NCBI GenBank assembly: GCA_904063045.1
Contig: CAJFCJ010000025.1
Location: 558,001-622,000 of the forward strand
Reading direction: 5' to 3'
Length of the DNA: 64,000 nucleotides
Source: Dimorphilus gyrociliatus
Lineage: Eukaryota > Annelida > Polychaeta > Dinophilidae
Program-made: the position numbers and the translations under genes
The notes under the pieces: model-generated
Told to the model about the DNA's origin: nothing
What the model saw: only the letters and a program-made list of their open reading frames with translations
The model's database searches: none
Part shown: positions 38,787 to 51,612 of the stretch, piece after piece
Position numbering within the stretch: the stretch's first letter is position 1
How the letters are laid out: each line of letters opens with the position of its first letter

Positions 38787-39471
38787 AAACATCCAAGATA
38801 AGGAATTAGATTACGGAAATATGATAATTGAAAAGAATCTTCTATCATATTAATAAATTAATAAATATCAAACATTTCTTCAAAATACACACGGCTTTGC
38901 AATTTAGTACAAGTACTAAGATTAGTTTACGAATGTATAAATCATGGATTTAATCCCAACAAGATGGATAGGATGAAGGTTTTTCAGTTATTTATTAGCG
39001 GTAAATCTTCCGTAGACATATACATTAGAATGCATAACTTATATTCTTGATAAGTGTCGGTTATTATCTCCGTAAGGACCAGAACCAATCCGACAAGATG
39101 GATTGTTTTCTTTAAAAGTCTACCTCTCTCTCTCTCTCTCGCTCTGTTTCTCTCTCTGTCTCTCTTAAATCAGGGTGCTAAATGTAGAATAAAAGAGCTA
39201 TTAGAACGTAGATATGACAATGCAAGTAGCATTCACACTTTCTTCCTACTAACCTTTTCCAAAATTCGTTCAAACACTTGCGAAACTTTGTGGACACCGC
39301 ATATGCTCAATCTGTTTTCAGCTGTATACCTTTTTTTTGATTTTATCGTAATTTGACAAATATATTGTTGTTGATAAATAGTCTAAAATGTTATATAGGA
39401 AAATATAACATAACTGTCAAGCAACAGATAGACATTTATTATAAAACTACTATTTAAACAAAAGTTCAATA
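38787..39471. other. Intergenic, phosphodiesterase to GPLD1
   Basis: A CT-rich tract at 39121-39165 and no supported exon. Confidence 0.5.
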
Positions 39472-42457
39472 ATGCTTGTTTCGATTCTTGTATTATCACT
39501 CAGTATAAGCAACGCTTTTGGATGTGGATCAATCTTACATACAGAAATAGGTAAGTTATGAATAAAAGAAAATATTCGTTAACCTATCATAGTTTATTTA
39601 AATTAAGGATATCAGGCTCTTAACTATTTTGGAGGAAACGAAGCGAGATTTCACAATGTCAGTTAATAAATAAATAAACATATCTTTGGCATTTTTGATT
39701 AAATTCTTGTTTATTTTAGATAATAAAAAGGCATAAAAGTTCATTCGAGTGCGGTCTAACGTTTCCAGATACGTTTTACTCTGGAATATGTTTTAAAGGT
39801 ATTAATAAAAGAAGAAAGATATTGCTCCCTTTCCATTTCATTCTTATCAACAATAATAATACTCTTAGGGAAATATCATCAAATCTCTGAGGATACTCAT
39901 TGGACTCCGTTTTTAAACGCATCCTTAGAATATATTTGGACAAAGGATCCGTATTTAAAAACTGAGGTAGGCCTGTTAGTGAAATTTAATGAATTTTCAT
40001 CTTTTCATAAGAAATATTACCAATTGAAGTATCTTCTCCTTTATAGAGATTTCAAAAATTAACTGCATTCCTCTTTGGGGTTTTAAGCCATCAGATTGCT
40101 GATGTTTTATGGCACAGTTTGGGTGTAAATGATGGATTTATCAGAACTATGTCAATGGTCAATTTCGATGGTAATTACGCTAATGCTCACACTGTTGCCG
40201 ATGCAGGGGGTGACGTAATTGCCCTTTATAGACATCAGGAAGCAGCCATAAATCCTATTCTTGAGTGGTACGTTAAAGTAGATTAGACGTTTCTTTGTCA
40301 ATGTACGAAAGATAAATATCAGTTTTCACGCAAAAAAGGTATCTTCCATTAGAGGATTTGAATGAAATCTATAAAATACTCTATAATTCAGTGAAAATTA
40401 ATACTGAAGTGATATTTGCCTGTTCATTTGAAATGTATATTGAAAGGTAATTAGTTAATAATGAATATTCATAAATATATAATTCACTTTTAATAATTAT
40501 TTTAGATTAGCCGAAACTGAATTTTTAGGAAAGGTAACATAAAGTTTTCTTATTTTTTCACCTTTAAATAAGAAACATTTCCAGATATATCCAGCAATTA
40601 CTGCAACAGGACCATTCCTTCCATCTTTCCTTAACGATTTCTTTATCGGAGGAGTCAATGATATGGCAATTTGGACGAAGAAAATATGGAATGATCTTGC
40701 GCTACTGCTAAAGCAGAGAAAATGGTTAGTTTACATAATACATCTATAGAAAAAGATACACTTCATCTATCATCTATCTAAATAGGTCTTGTAAAATGCC
40801 CGATAATCCGTTGTTTATCTCTTGCCGAAATTCAACGAAAACTGTTAAAAGAGTAAAGACTGTTAATAGCAATTATTACGAATTTTTAAGCACTCTAAAT
40901 TCAACGTTTTATCGAAAAACTAGTAAAATTATTAAACAAACTTATGGAATTATTTTTCAACATCGAATTCTATTAAAAAACGAATTTACCAAGGAAATAG
41001 TAAAGGAAAAGTCATATGAAATAAAGAACATATTTCCATCTACATCGATCTATTCTAATCAAACAAATTCAGATTTTGGAAGGTAAGAAGAAATTGATTA
41101 TCCCATTTTGTTTTATGATTATTATTCCTTTCCGTTTCTATATTCTTACTAATAGAGATATGATATTCTATAAAACTCTGGGAAATTTATACTTAATCGT
41201 CGGTATTCCATTGTTTCATTATGGAGATAATCTTCCTGTAGGCTCAATTCAAATATATAAAATTCAACATAATAGTTTCGAAAAAATGTATACAATATAC
41301 GGTAAAGAGGAAGGAAGCGAATTTGGTCATTCTATCATTGTTATTGATATTAATAAAGATGGTTATGACGATTTAGTTGTTTCGTCTCCGAGATCTAAAC
41401 GCTTTTCATTGAATTATTATGTGATTATAATTGAATAATTCATTCATTTATTCGTGTTTAATTATAAACATATTGTTCCTATTTTCTATAGGGAAAATTA
41501 ACCATTTTCTGGGGCAGTAAATATTTATGGAATTGGCCAAATACAACAACGATAACCTGCAAATTGACTTATTGTAATTTAGGTTGGAAAATGGTAAAAT
41601 TTAATTATAAAGGATTAATTGGTCTAATAATATCCGCTCCTTTTTCAACAATAAACAATAAGTCACAAGTTGGTTTTATAGCTGTTTTAAAAGCTAATTC
41701 AAACTTGAGCAATTTTAAAGAACTTGATGTAAATCAAAAGCAATTTTTTACTATAATAACTGGAAATCAGGTTTATATAGATATTACTGCGTATACTAGT
41801 ATAATATACTTCATTTTATTCCCCTATCAGGACTATGAATGGTTTGGATATTCTTTATCTTCGAATCGAAATTTGATTGCTGTAGGTTCACCAAATGCAC
41901 ACAATACAATTACAAAGTAAGTTGGTTTTCTCTTCTTTTCTTTAAGTATTTACAGTTTTTACTCTAATAGAGCAAGTGGTAAAGTAATAATCTATTACGT
42001 AACAAGTAATAATGTTTATCAATTTGGACATATTTGGAATAATGTAACATTTTCAATGTTTGGAATAAATTTGGATATGAATAACGATTATATCTTTATT
42101 TCTGCTAGTCATTCAAATGTTAAAAGCAAGTTATGGAACAATTTTACCATTCAATTATACGACGCTGGTCATGTTGTGTCGTATTCTTTAAAAAATTTTA
42201 AATATTATTCAAAATTCGAAGGAGACGAGATGCTTGAAAATTTTGGCAATGGCTTAAAACTACACAATCATCTGCTATTCATTTCAACAAATAACAATTA
42301 CAATAGTAAAATATACGCTTTTAATTCAGCTGTTAAAGGAAACGTTACACGGAAAGATTGCCCAACAATTCAACCTTGCGATTCGTTTTCCGTAAGCTAT
42401 TGCAATAAGCCTTTAAAAGTTAATAAACATTTAAGAGTTAATTTCTCAAAATATTAA
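39472..42457 (+). CDS. GPLD1: GPI-specific phospholipase D, 738 aa
   Basis: Thirteen exons: 39472-39550, 39608-39657, 39720-39798, 39869-39966, 40047-40267, 40339-40446, 40506-40533, 40585-40724, 40786-41082, 41156-41420, 41492-41770, 41831-41916, 41971-42457. The N terminus is a signal peptide (MLVSILVLSLSISNAFG) followed directly by the catalytic zinc-dependent phospholipase C/D-like domain. Marker motifs are ILHTEIGYQAL, LTFPDTFYSGICFKG, SEDTHWTPFLNASLEYI, FGVLSHQIADVLWHSLG and FIGGVNDMAIW. The C-terminal half is a beta-propeller with FG-GAP repeats; SEFGHSIIVIDINKDGYDDL has the calcium-binding DxNxDGxxD loop. The enzyme is secreted and cleaves the inositol-phosphate link of GPI anchors, releasing proteins from membranes. 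It is shorter than the human protein (about 840 aa) and its later propeller blades are degenerate. The predicted catalytic His and Asp residues are present. Confidence 0.93.
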
Positions 42458-43414
42458 AGGCATACTACATACTGAACGATAAAACTTCTGCGACAAGGTC
42501 GACAAAATCAATAATAACAACATCTTTTATGAAAAAAGTATAAACAAAAATAAGATTTCTCTCTATTTAATTGAATTTTCTTCAAATAGATATTTTTAAC
42601 CAATCAAAAGATCACTAGATGTCTCAATGGAATCATGAACTGTTACAAGCTCGACATTTATCTTATCGAATGAAATCAAATATTCTTTATGCCTTCAATA
42701 CATTTTCTCAAAACTATTCACTGTGTTTCACCATCCTTTACCCTTCGGGTAACATTTGAAGTGCAATCAATGAATGACAACTCTATGCAGTGGCAGTAAT
42801 TATGGCAGATTCTTTACTATCATTCCGCTGCAATGGCAGCGGGAAATATTGCTGATATAATAAAGAAAGAGTAAAAGTTTATATTTACCAATATTCTCTT
42901 AAGCGCCCTCTCTATGACTTTTTAAAAGACTTTCTTTTGTTTTCATTTCAAAGCGAAATGAAAACGACCAAAATCTTTACTCAAAGTTGAACATGAATAG
43001 TTGTAGAGTAGCTTTTTAAACTAAAATCAAACAATGTTGAACTGTTAAACGTGTTAAAACCCTTACACAAATATACTTTCTCGAACGTTTTCTTCCTTAT
43101 AAATTGAAATACGCTTTAGATATTAATAGAATGATAAATGTATATACTGTACTGTACTGCATATGTAAACTGCATAACGATTTGTAGTATTTAGTATTTA
43201 AATAGCAAATAGTAAAACTCATTAAAAAACAAACAAACGATTAAGAAAGGAAAACAAGATATAAATATATATATACTGTATATATATATATATATAATTA
43301 TATATAATGGAAGTTACTTTTATGAGTAAAACAAGAAACAGATCCTTAATTAATTGAGTATCAATAATTAGTTTTTGCTTTGTGGAAGAATAATTTCGGA
43401 GAAGACGTAACATA
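42458..43414. other. Intergenic between convergent GPLD1 and the 241-aa protein gene
   Basis: No exon seen; one CTCF-like word (42902-42914) and a TA tract near 43270. Confidence 0.5.
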
Positions 43415-44453
43415 TCACTTTTCGTCAAGTCGAATTTGAATTTTGTTAAATTTTCGTAAGTTTGCTGGTAGTAAATCAGAAATTTTCATTTCCGGCTGTA
43501 ATTCTTCACCGAAGCTTTCAAGATAAACATGGATATGGCCCAGTGGTTTAATAACCCTTACAGCTAAACGTCTCTTTAATCTATCAATTGATTGTGATTT
43601 GTTCATGGTTATTCTGAAAGGGCAAATAGCTGATATAATCTTATTGGATAAGTGAAATATTTGAATAGTGTAAAGAGATTACTGTATAAGCTTCTCATTA
43701 TAAAAACTCTCAATTTCATCATCATACTCTTCACCATCGCTGTCGTTTGCTTCTGATTCTAAATACATTTAATATTAGTGATATTATATATGATGATACT
43801 TTTAATAAGAAATGTTCAATAAGCTACCAAAACTATAAACTTACGCTGATCTGTAAAGGTTAATATATAATAGACATGGCCGGCTTTCCTATAATCAAAA
43901 ATTACAGTTCTCTTCCGATCTTCATCAACTTTAGTCTTTTGAAGACCCTTACCAAAAACGTAGTGAACTTTTTTATCACTTGTAGAATTTGGTCCTTTGT
44001 AAACGTAACAAAACTTATGAGCATCTTCCTTCTCTTTATTTCCATCTATGGTAAAAAAAAGTATCAAGTTTGAAATCAAGTTTGAATATATAACTCAGAT
44101 TTCCTCTCAATAAAATACGAACATTGACTGAAATCATTAAGTCTACTATGGTAAAAATATCCTTCTTTTCCTATTCGATCTTCTCCTTCGTGGGGTTTTT
44201 CGATTCTATCTTTTAAAACTTCGTTACTCTTTTCGCCATAACGATATCGAATTGTTCCGAATGGCAATCTTACTAATACTGGGGCGTCTAGTAGTCTAGC
44301 ACCCTATGAGATAGGCTCGTTATGATTATCTTAAAAGCAATAATATAATGTAAGACTCACTTTACTATCTTTGGATAGTTGATCCTGATATTCGACTCGA
44401 GGATTTACTGGAACTCCTCTTGTTGGGTGAGATTTAGTATGAGCCGACCCCAT
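43415..44453 (-). CDS. Unrecognised 241-aa protein, 5 exons
   Basis: Exons on the minus strand: 44453-44361, 44303-44147, 44045-43845, 43758-43683, 43613-43415. All phases agree. The donor of exon 2 is weak (A|GTAGAC); an alternative donor at 44228 (A|GTAACG) is also in phase and would shorten the protein by 27 residues. The protein starts MGSAHTKSHPTRGVP and is basic and hydrophilic, with a conserved-looking core (KFCYVYKGPNSTSDKKVHY; HVYYILTF), an acidic linker (SDGEEYDDEIE) and a C-terminal block (RRLAVRVIKPLGHIHVYL). No signal peptide, membrane segment or catalytic motif is visible and I do not recognise the family. A single stop codon right after CTTATACAG in exon 4 is avoided by the splice at 43683. 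Confidence 0.7.
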
Positions 44454-44911
44454 CTTGTACATTAGTTGAAACTAACTGCCATTCTCTACTTTATACTATT
44501 AAGCACCGAAGCGGTCGCTATATTGATTTGTTGATACGGCGTCGTTGGATCCTTGTATTTCCGTTTCCGCTATTAAATATCCCCAAATTATACATTAAAA
44601 AAATTCAATACCAATCAAAATTAGTTACTTTTTTTTAATCCAACAAGCCTAACATTATAAGGTGTTTTTTTTTTAAAAGCATTTTACCCCTTGAATAAAT
44701 ACAAGATTTAATGCAAACATGCTAAATGCATATTACTGTATGGAACGCAGTCTGGCTACTTTATTTCTCATTCGCTTAAAGTAGAAAGAAACCTTAAACT
44801 TTCCATCGAAATAATGTAAAATTGTATTAAAAAAGAAAGAGAAAAATTTGCTTTGTCCTAATGGAATAACAAATTTAATAGAAAATTATTCTTTTTTTAA
44901 GAGAAAAAAGA

Positions 44912-45354
44912 ATGGAACAATTCTCAAATAAATTAGCGATAAAAGCTATTAAAATAAATGAAATGTTTAACTCTTTAAAAGAAAACTTATCTTTATTACA
45001 TATATTAAACAAATTATTACATGTTAGTAACTCAATAATGGAACAAAGAGAGATAAGCGGAATAATTCTCGAATGTTTTCCGTTAAGAATAAAGAACAGG
45101 TTTAATTTTTTAATTTTTTTTTCAATACGATATTAAAATGTATTCTAAAATAGATTATTTACTATAAACCAAAAAAAACGTACTGGTATATTCATAACTA
45201 TATAAAAAGTTTATCAAGTACGAATGATTCTATTATCATTTAAAAATATTCTTAATAGAAAGAGAAGCCCTTAAAAAGAATAAGCCTATCTACATTTTAA
45301 ATATCATTCATCAGATATGATCTTTTGTTTATTGGAAGAAAGAATGTTGACTAA
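44912..45354 (+). CDS. Possible small helical protein, 75 aa, two exons
   Basis: An ATG frame at 44912-45099 (MEQFSNKLAIKAIKINEMF start) ends at a possible donor AG|GTTTAA and may join 45315-45354, giving 75 residues. A strong acceptor-like tract (CTTTTTTTAAG, ending 44901) lies 10 bases before the ATG, as in several real genes of this window. The peptide is Leu/Ile-rich and probably helical. No family is recognised; it could instead be chance. Confidence 0.35.
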
Positions 45355-45807
45355 AAAAAGAGAACATGAAACAAAAAATGTAACTCACTCTGCCTTTCAG
45401 ATGAATTTTTTTTAACGGGTTGTTGATAACGTTACGTATTTATTATATAAACTCATTCGACTGAAATAACTCGTGCGACAGATTTTTATTGCTTTATATA
45501 AGTTTCGTATTTTTTTTTTTTTTTTGTATTCGAGATAAAAAAACAGCTCTTCTGAATAACGTTCGTGACAATATGAACAATTTTTTTACTCTCTTTCTCT
45601 TTTTTCACAGTTATTAATTAGTTTTCCTTTATTTTAGTTACAAATTTTAAAAAGAAAAAATTAAACTTTATTCCTGCCTATGATTCTCTTTCAACCTTTT
45701 AATACAGGAAAAAAAATCGATAAAAATTCTGTAGTCATTGGAAATTCCCGCTAGATGGAGCTGTAACAGTTTATAACCAAATCTTTTCATCTTGTCAGCC
45801 ATTTTTG

Positions 45808-45829
45808 TCACATGTTACCCTCACATGAC
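45808..45829 (+). promoter_or_regulatory. Tandem TCACATG(T/A) E-box-like sites upstream of USF
   Basis: TCACATGT begins at 45808 and TCACATGA at 45821, 60-80 bp before the USF start codon. A third TCACATGA lies at 46030-46037 in the first intron. These are non-canonical E-boxes of the kind bound by USF and MiT/TFE factors, so self-regulation is possible but not shown. Confidence 0.4.
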
Positions 45830-45889
45830 TGACTGTTTGTTCCCGTGACTAGCCGATTGAGCCGTAAATTTACGAACTAGAAATTCATT

Positions 45890-47795
45890 ATGGAAATGTT
45901 AGATAGTGGTCTAGACTCTCAGTAAGTAAAAATCGTGGATATATCCCGTTGTTTTTGCGCTTTTCACCTTACCTGACAAGCAGTGGCCTAGTTTTTCCTT
46001 CTCCGCCATTTTTATTTTGGCGCGCTATGTCACATGATCTAGTCACGTTTTTGATAGGATTTCTTACGTGTACTGTAATCATATTAACTTAATTAGGTAT
46101 ATAATACAGTCTATAATCGAAAACGAGTAATTTGTGAAAGAGAGAAGTGTATATAAACGCTTAAATTTGTCATATCAAGCTATTCTCTTAATAAGCTCAA
46201 CTATCTTTCGCCAGTAAAAGTAGAATTATGCCGGGAATACTTAGTTGAAATATAATTTTTTATATTTAATTTAATATCACAATGAATATTCACAGAGAAT
46301 CAAAGCCTAATGCTGCAGAACTAGCAACAAATTCCCAGGATTTAGGTAAGAATTTCATATAAAGCTATTCTTTATAAGGATATTATTAATATATATATTT
46401 ATATATAAATGTATATATAAATATATAAAAATCGTGCAGCTGTTGAAATAACAGAAGATGCAACAAATACAGGTTAAAATTTTGTTGTAGAAGCAATACC
46501 GAATACTGTACATGTTATGTATATATTTGTATATAAATATTGTAAAAGAAAGTACTTTATATACTTTATATGTACATATATATGTACAAAAGTATTTAGT
46601 TTGTGAATTTTATTCAATTTTCACAGACAAAGCAAATTCACCGATGTTTCTGAAAAATATAAGTAGTTGTAAAATTATCCAGCATGCTTAGTGTTTTTGT
46701 TGTTTCTTCGCTAGTAGTTCTCTGTATTTAAAAAAAATGCTGTTTTTTCTACAGGAGAAACTACAGAAGATAGTAATGGTGGGTAATGGCTTTTATTTAA
46801 AACACCTCCCACCCTCCTTTTATTTATTTTCATTTAACCTTTATTTTATATTATACACTATTTCCACTTTAGCTGGCAGTCAACTGACTTATAGAGTTAT
46901 TCAAATTGGATCTGGATCGGACAATGAAGGTAGCCAGTCCCAAATACTTGGAACTCAAGTACTGCAATCGAACGCCTTTTCCAATGGCTCAAACAATTCA
47001 CCCTCCAATGACGATGCATCAAATACAACTAGGTGAAATATATATTCACTCTACTGTCAATTGATTACGTTTTTCAAGTTTTAGAAGGCTTTATTTTTAT
47101 GACAAAAAACATTTCCATTCAGATTTGCCTACGTTTCGGGCAGCAACACTGAAAGCCAAACCGTAGAAGCTGCCAGCCTGACTCAAGTACAAACTCCTCA
47201 AGGGCACTATTTTGTGATGATGAATCCACAAGATGTAATCCCAGCCTCTAGAACAATTGCACCAAGGTTTCTATTTTTAATATCTTAATGGAATCTATAT
47301 AATTTCGGTATTAACAGTGTTTTTATATTTATTTTCAAATTCTTTTAGTAGATCCATTCAGGCGAGAACAATAAGTGGTGATACTGGCAAAACATCTCGA
47401 GATGAAAGAAGAAGGGCAACTCATAATGAAGTTGAACGAAGAAGAAGGGACAAGATAAATAATTGGATTGTTCAATTATCAAAGCTAATTCCAGACTGTG
47501 CAATGGACGGTTTGAAAGGAAGTGAGTTGTATTCTTAATTTTTCAATCGAGTCTATGACTAAATTTGTATGATTTCTCCTCTCAAGCCCAAATGTCTACT
47601 CAAAGTAAAGGTGGAATTTTAGCAAAAGCTTGCGAGTACATAGAAGAGCTAAGAACCTCCAACAATAGAATGGTTGAAAGTCATGATTTATTGAGACAAC
47701 AACTAGAAGAGCTGAAATCTGAAAATACTTTATTAAGACAATCTTTGAACGAAGCTGGAGTTTCTGTTCCCACCCAAGATTTTTCTAATTCATAA
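45890..47795 (+). CDS. USF: Upstream stimulatory factor (USF) bHLH-leucine zipper protein, 274 aa
   Basis: Eight exons: 45890-45921, 46296-46345, 46440-46472, 46755-46778, 46873-47032, 47123-47266, 47349-47521, 47587-47795. The N-terminal half is Ser/Thr/Asn-rich and should activate transcription. The USF-specific region is recognisable: GHYFVMMNPQDVI and SRTIAPR, just ahead of the DNA-binding domain. The basic region HNEVERRRRDKINNWIVQL (residues about 170-190) carries the H-E-R residues that read CACGTG; helix 2 is SKGGILAKACEYIEELR and a leucine zipper follows to the end. The factor binds E-boxes as a dimer in the nucleus. The first four exons are very short and rest on phase only. A further frame at 46627-46690 with an acceptor could be an alternative exon. 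E-box-like sites lie in the promoter and intron 1. Confidence 0.92.
46015..46025 (+). promoter_or_regulatory. E2F-like site in USF intron 1
   Basis: TTTTGGCGCGC matches the E2F core (TTTSSCGC) and stands out as a GC-rich word in AT-rich sequence. It lies about 100 bp after the first coding exon and 5 bp before an E-box-like TCACATGA. Confidence 0.3.
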
Positions 47796-48144
47796 TTGTA
47801 ATTTAAGTGATCTTTTCGTATGTTTCCTGTTTTAGACAATTTCGTTACTAGTGTTTATTTTTTTTTTGTAGTGTCAACTCTTTGAAGCTTGGTAATTTTC
47901 ATTAGTCTAATTTCCTTTTCGGAATTAAGCCATATTTAATATCGTATTATATTCTATACCTGGATAAATGCCATTTATTGTCTATAAACTGCCGTGATTA
48001 TTATATATTTTGAATTTTAAAATTCTTTACAATTTCTAAAAATATGATGAAAAGCATCATATTAGCAATCAACACACACTAAATATTGAATACGATTTCT
48101 CACCAAAAAGTAAACGTAACGTAATAAATCTAAAACCTAAAGTG

Positions 48145-49674
48145 TTAAGATAAACGAAATAACTTTAACATACAAGCCGTCAACAATGCGAAAACGACAA
48201 ACATAGCATACACAGCGAATCCCATATCAATCATTAAAAATTTGTACCATTCCATATCTAATGCGTAAGATCTTAGATGTTCCGCTCCATTATCCATAAC
48301 ATGTTCTACCCAATATGCAGCCCTTTCTTTTGGTATCATGGGTCGGTTTCTGAAGACTTTCGAACCAGAAGTAGTTTTTTGTTTAAAGGATGGATTTCCA
48401 ATTATTTCTTTTATTGTTTTTGTAAGTTCTTCGGGAGAGAACTTTTCTAAACTAAGAGTTTTACTATATCCTTTATATTCAGACCTTTTAGCATTATAAG
48501 GCTGATCACCAAATATAGGGAAATTCAACATGGGTACTCCATGATATAACGACTCAAATTGTCCATTAGCTCCACAGTGAGTTATAAACAGCACTGTTTT
48601 ATTACAGCCTAAAAGGTCATTTTGAGGCATCCAACTTACAACTTTAACATTATCTGGTATCCGTTTCACCGGACTAGTTAACCTTATTATAAATTTATAC
48701 TGAGGCAGTTGAACGAAACTGTCAAGTAGCCTTTCACTTATCTTTTGGGGTACACTTGACGCAAAACTTCCAAAGGAAACAATTACTAAGCCTTCGCTCT
48801 CTCCCGATGATATCCACTCATCCAAATCTGTTGGCAAAGGTTTAGACGGCGCAGTTGAGAGACCCCCAATTTCTATCATATTCGGATAATAAGGTCTAGC
48901 ATAATCGATTGCAACATCTGAATCGAATAACCATATATCAGCTTTTCTTAGTAAGGTCGTTAAAGAGATTTCTGGTTTTTCTGGTGCGTACTTTTTTACC
49001 ATATTTTCATTCAAGTAAGGTGTTCTGTAAAATTGATAAGTTGAGAATGCAATCATGCTCCAGGCATTCTGCAACCTTTCAATGAGTGACATTTTTTCAG
49101 TATATGGATTCGCCCAGCCAAAGGGTACAGTTGATGGAAGAGACGGAACTCGAAAGAGCCACGGCTCCCAAAATGTTCCTATATTAGAGAATCGAATATT
49201 TAGTTTATAAGGTATGACAGCTAGACAACGAGCCATCATAAAATAGTCAACAATAGCATAGTCAAATTTAATGTTGAGCAGCTTTTTAAATAGAATATCA
49301 TCTTCGAGAGCATTCCAGCATAATTCTTCATAGCCAACGTAGTTATGTTGCATATCTTGGATTGGTGTTATACGCAAAACTGCTTCAAACAAGTCTGCAC
49401 TATCCATATCACCTTGCTTTGAATAGTCGTCATATTTATTAATAGGATGATGAAAGTGAAACTGTGCATACTGCTTTTTTAGGCTATTAGCATTGGGTAA
49501 AGTATCAGCTATAATGAAATGAATTTCATGACCTTTGGCTGCCAACCGATCAGCAACATGAATCATTTCCATTATATGACTTGTAAAAGAAAAAGGTAAA
49601 AAAAGAATCTTTTTCATTTCAACAGCAGAAGAAAGGAGGCAAACAACCAACAGCAGAGTTCTCATAGACACCAT
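48145..49674 (-). CDS. UDP-glycosyltransferase (UGT family), 509 aa, single exon
   Basis: One uninterrupted frame. An N-terminal signal sequence (TLLLVVCLLSSAVE) leads into the acceptor-binding half, with the candidate catalytic His at residue 33 (FTSHIMEM). The UGT signature spans residues about 348-391 (WMPQNDLLGC, then FITHCGANGQFESLYHGVP and FGDQPYNA), the site that binds the UDP-sugar. A single membrane segment at 484-503 (FAVYAMFVVFALLTACML) anchors it in the ER with a short KLFRLS tail. Such enzymes conjugate lipophilic compounds with glucuronate or glucose; substrate and sugar cannot be told here. The lack of introns is unlike its neighbours and is common in invertebrate UGT expansions, possibly through retroposition. 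A 3'-splice-like CTTACAG sits 27 bases before the ATG. Confidence 0.93.
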   Translation of the reverse strand: MVSMRTLLLVVCLLSSAVEMKKILFLPFSFTSHIMEMIHVADRLAAKGHEIHFIIADTLPNANSLKKQYAQFHFHHPINKYDDYSKQGDMDSADLFEAVLRITPIQDMQHNYVGYEELCWNALEDDILFKKLLNIKFDYAIVDYFMMARCLAVIPYKLNIRFSNIGTFWEPWLFRVPSLPSTVPFGWANPYTEKMSLIERLQNAWSMIAFSTYQFYRTPYLNENMVKKYAPEKPEISLTTLLRKADIWLFDSDVAIDYARPYYPNMIEIGGLSTAPSKPLPTDLDEWISSGESEGLVIVSFGSFASSVPQKISERLLDSFVQLPQYKFIIRLTSPVKRIPDNVKVVSWMPQNDLLGCNKTVLFITHCGANGQFESLYHGVPMLNFPIFGDQPYNAKRSEYKGYSKTLSLEKFSPEELTKTIKEIIGNPSFKQKTTSGSKVFRNRPMIPKERAAYWVEHVMDNGAEHLRSYALDMEWYKFLMIDMGFAVYAMFVVFALLTACMLKLFRLS

Positions 49675-50145
49675 ATTACTCTAAAATGTTTGTAAATATG
49701 CTGTAAGACAAAACGTATGATCAGTTGTACTTTCTAGGCAAGCTGCTTCAATCTCTATACCTATATTTTAGGCCATAATATCAAAAAAATCATTCAATAG
49801 ATTTTACTTATCCAAGTGAATATGTATAGATAAAATTAGTCCGACCTCAGTTCGCAATTTGCTCTATATTTGTGTGCACGCGTGCGCAGTTACCTACCTA
49901 TCTAGATGAATGCTAAACTATTGATTAAAAGAGGTTTTAAGCTGTGTTGTATCACATCTTTGTGTGAAAATATACCAGTTTATAGGTTATGTTTAGAATC
50001 TTATATTTTTTCTTAAGAAAAAAATATTAGTCTCATGTATTATAATAAATGTTTGTATTCGGCAAATATCGACAAAGATTAGATTATTTTCACGAAAGTT
50101 CCAAATGATTAAGGTGCTGATTACTACTGGAAAATTTTTTCAAGA

Positions 50146-50751
50146 TTAATGTCTAAAATAGTAATCTATTGCTGCGCTGAAGGCTGCAAAACCAGCTGCT
50201 CCTAATAAACCTGCTTGAAGCCCCGCTCTGAAACCGATAACGCCTCCAACAATGGCTCCACTAGCTGTACCATTAAAAAGTTCAGTTTTTCCTCTATAAG
50301 ATTCAATTACACACTCCGTTCCGGCAAACATAGCGCCAATGAGAGCGAAATTTTTTGCATACGAAACTGTCCTGAATTTCATCTCTTTCCATACAAGCTT
50401 CACCGTCGGTGTTTGAGTTCCAGTTATGTTGGGATCAATACCAGCTACATAAATGAAAAGTTTTTATATTATTGCAGTCATGCATAATACAATGTGTTCA
50501 ACTATTTAAGTGACAATTCACTTACCAGTAAAGATTCCAAAAGCAGCTCCTAAACCCCCGCCAACAACACAGCTAAGTCCTGACTTAAACACACAACTTT
50601 CAAAGAGTCTTTGAATTCTTATTTCTTGTGGAGCTTGTTGCACTTTATCAAGTCCAGCTTTACTTAAAATATCCTGTCGTGGTTGCCGATTTTCGCCGAT
50701 CATACGATCGACCATTTGAGAAAATGTTAATGGTTTTTGTGGTTCTGTCAT
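50146..50751 (-). CDS. TIMM22: Mitochondrial inner-membrane translocase subunit TIM22, 174 aa
   Basis: Two exons, 50751-50526 and 50444-50146. The protein has the Tim17/22/23 fold: four hydrophobic segments with glycine-rich faces, including VVGGGLGAAFGIF, FALIGAMFAGTECVIESYRG and GAIVGGVIGFRAGLQAG. The TECVIESYRGK loop and the paired cysteines (CVFKSGLSC, TEC) are typical of TIM22, which forms the channel that inserts carrier proteins into the inner membrane. The length is close to the animal norm (about 190 aa). It lies head to head with SF3A2, sharing about 860 bp of upstream DNA. A strong acceptor (CCTTTTCAG) precedes the ATG by 22 bases. Confidence 0.93.

Positions 50752-51612
<861 letters not shown>

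Noticed and set aside
39054-39356. 100-aa frame between phosphodiesterase and GPLD1
   Set aside because: It starts at a non-ATG codon and its centre is the translation of a CT repeat.
41421-41438. Stop codon inside GPLD1 after SLNYY as a sign of a pseudogene
   Set aside because: The stop lies in an intron: TAT|GTGATT joins in phase to the 41492 exon and restores the propeller sequence.
43679-43681. Stop codon ending the unknown minus-strand protein early
   Set aside because: A CA|GTAATC donor just before it joins in phase to the last exon.
50215-50487. Plus-strand frame over TIM22
   Set aside because: It is the antisense shadow of TIM22 exon 2 and its intron.
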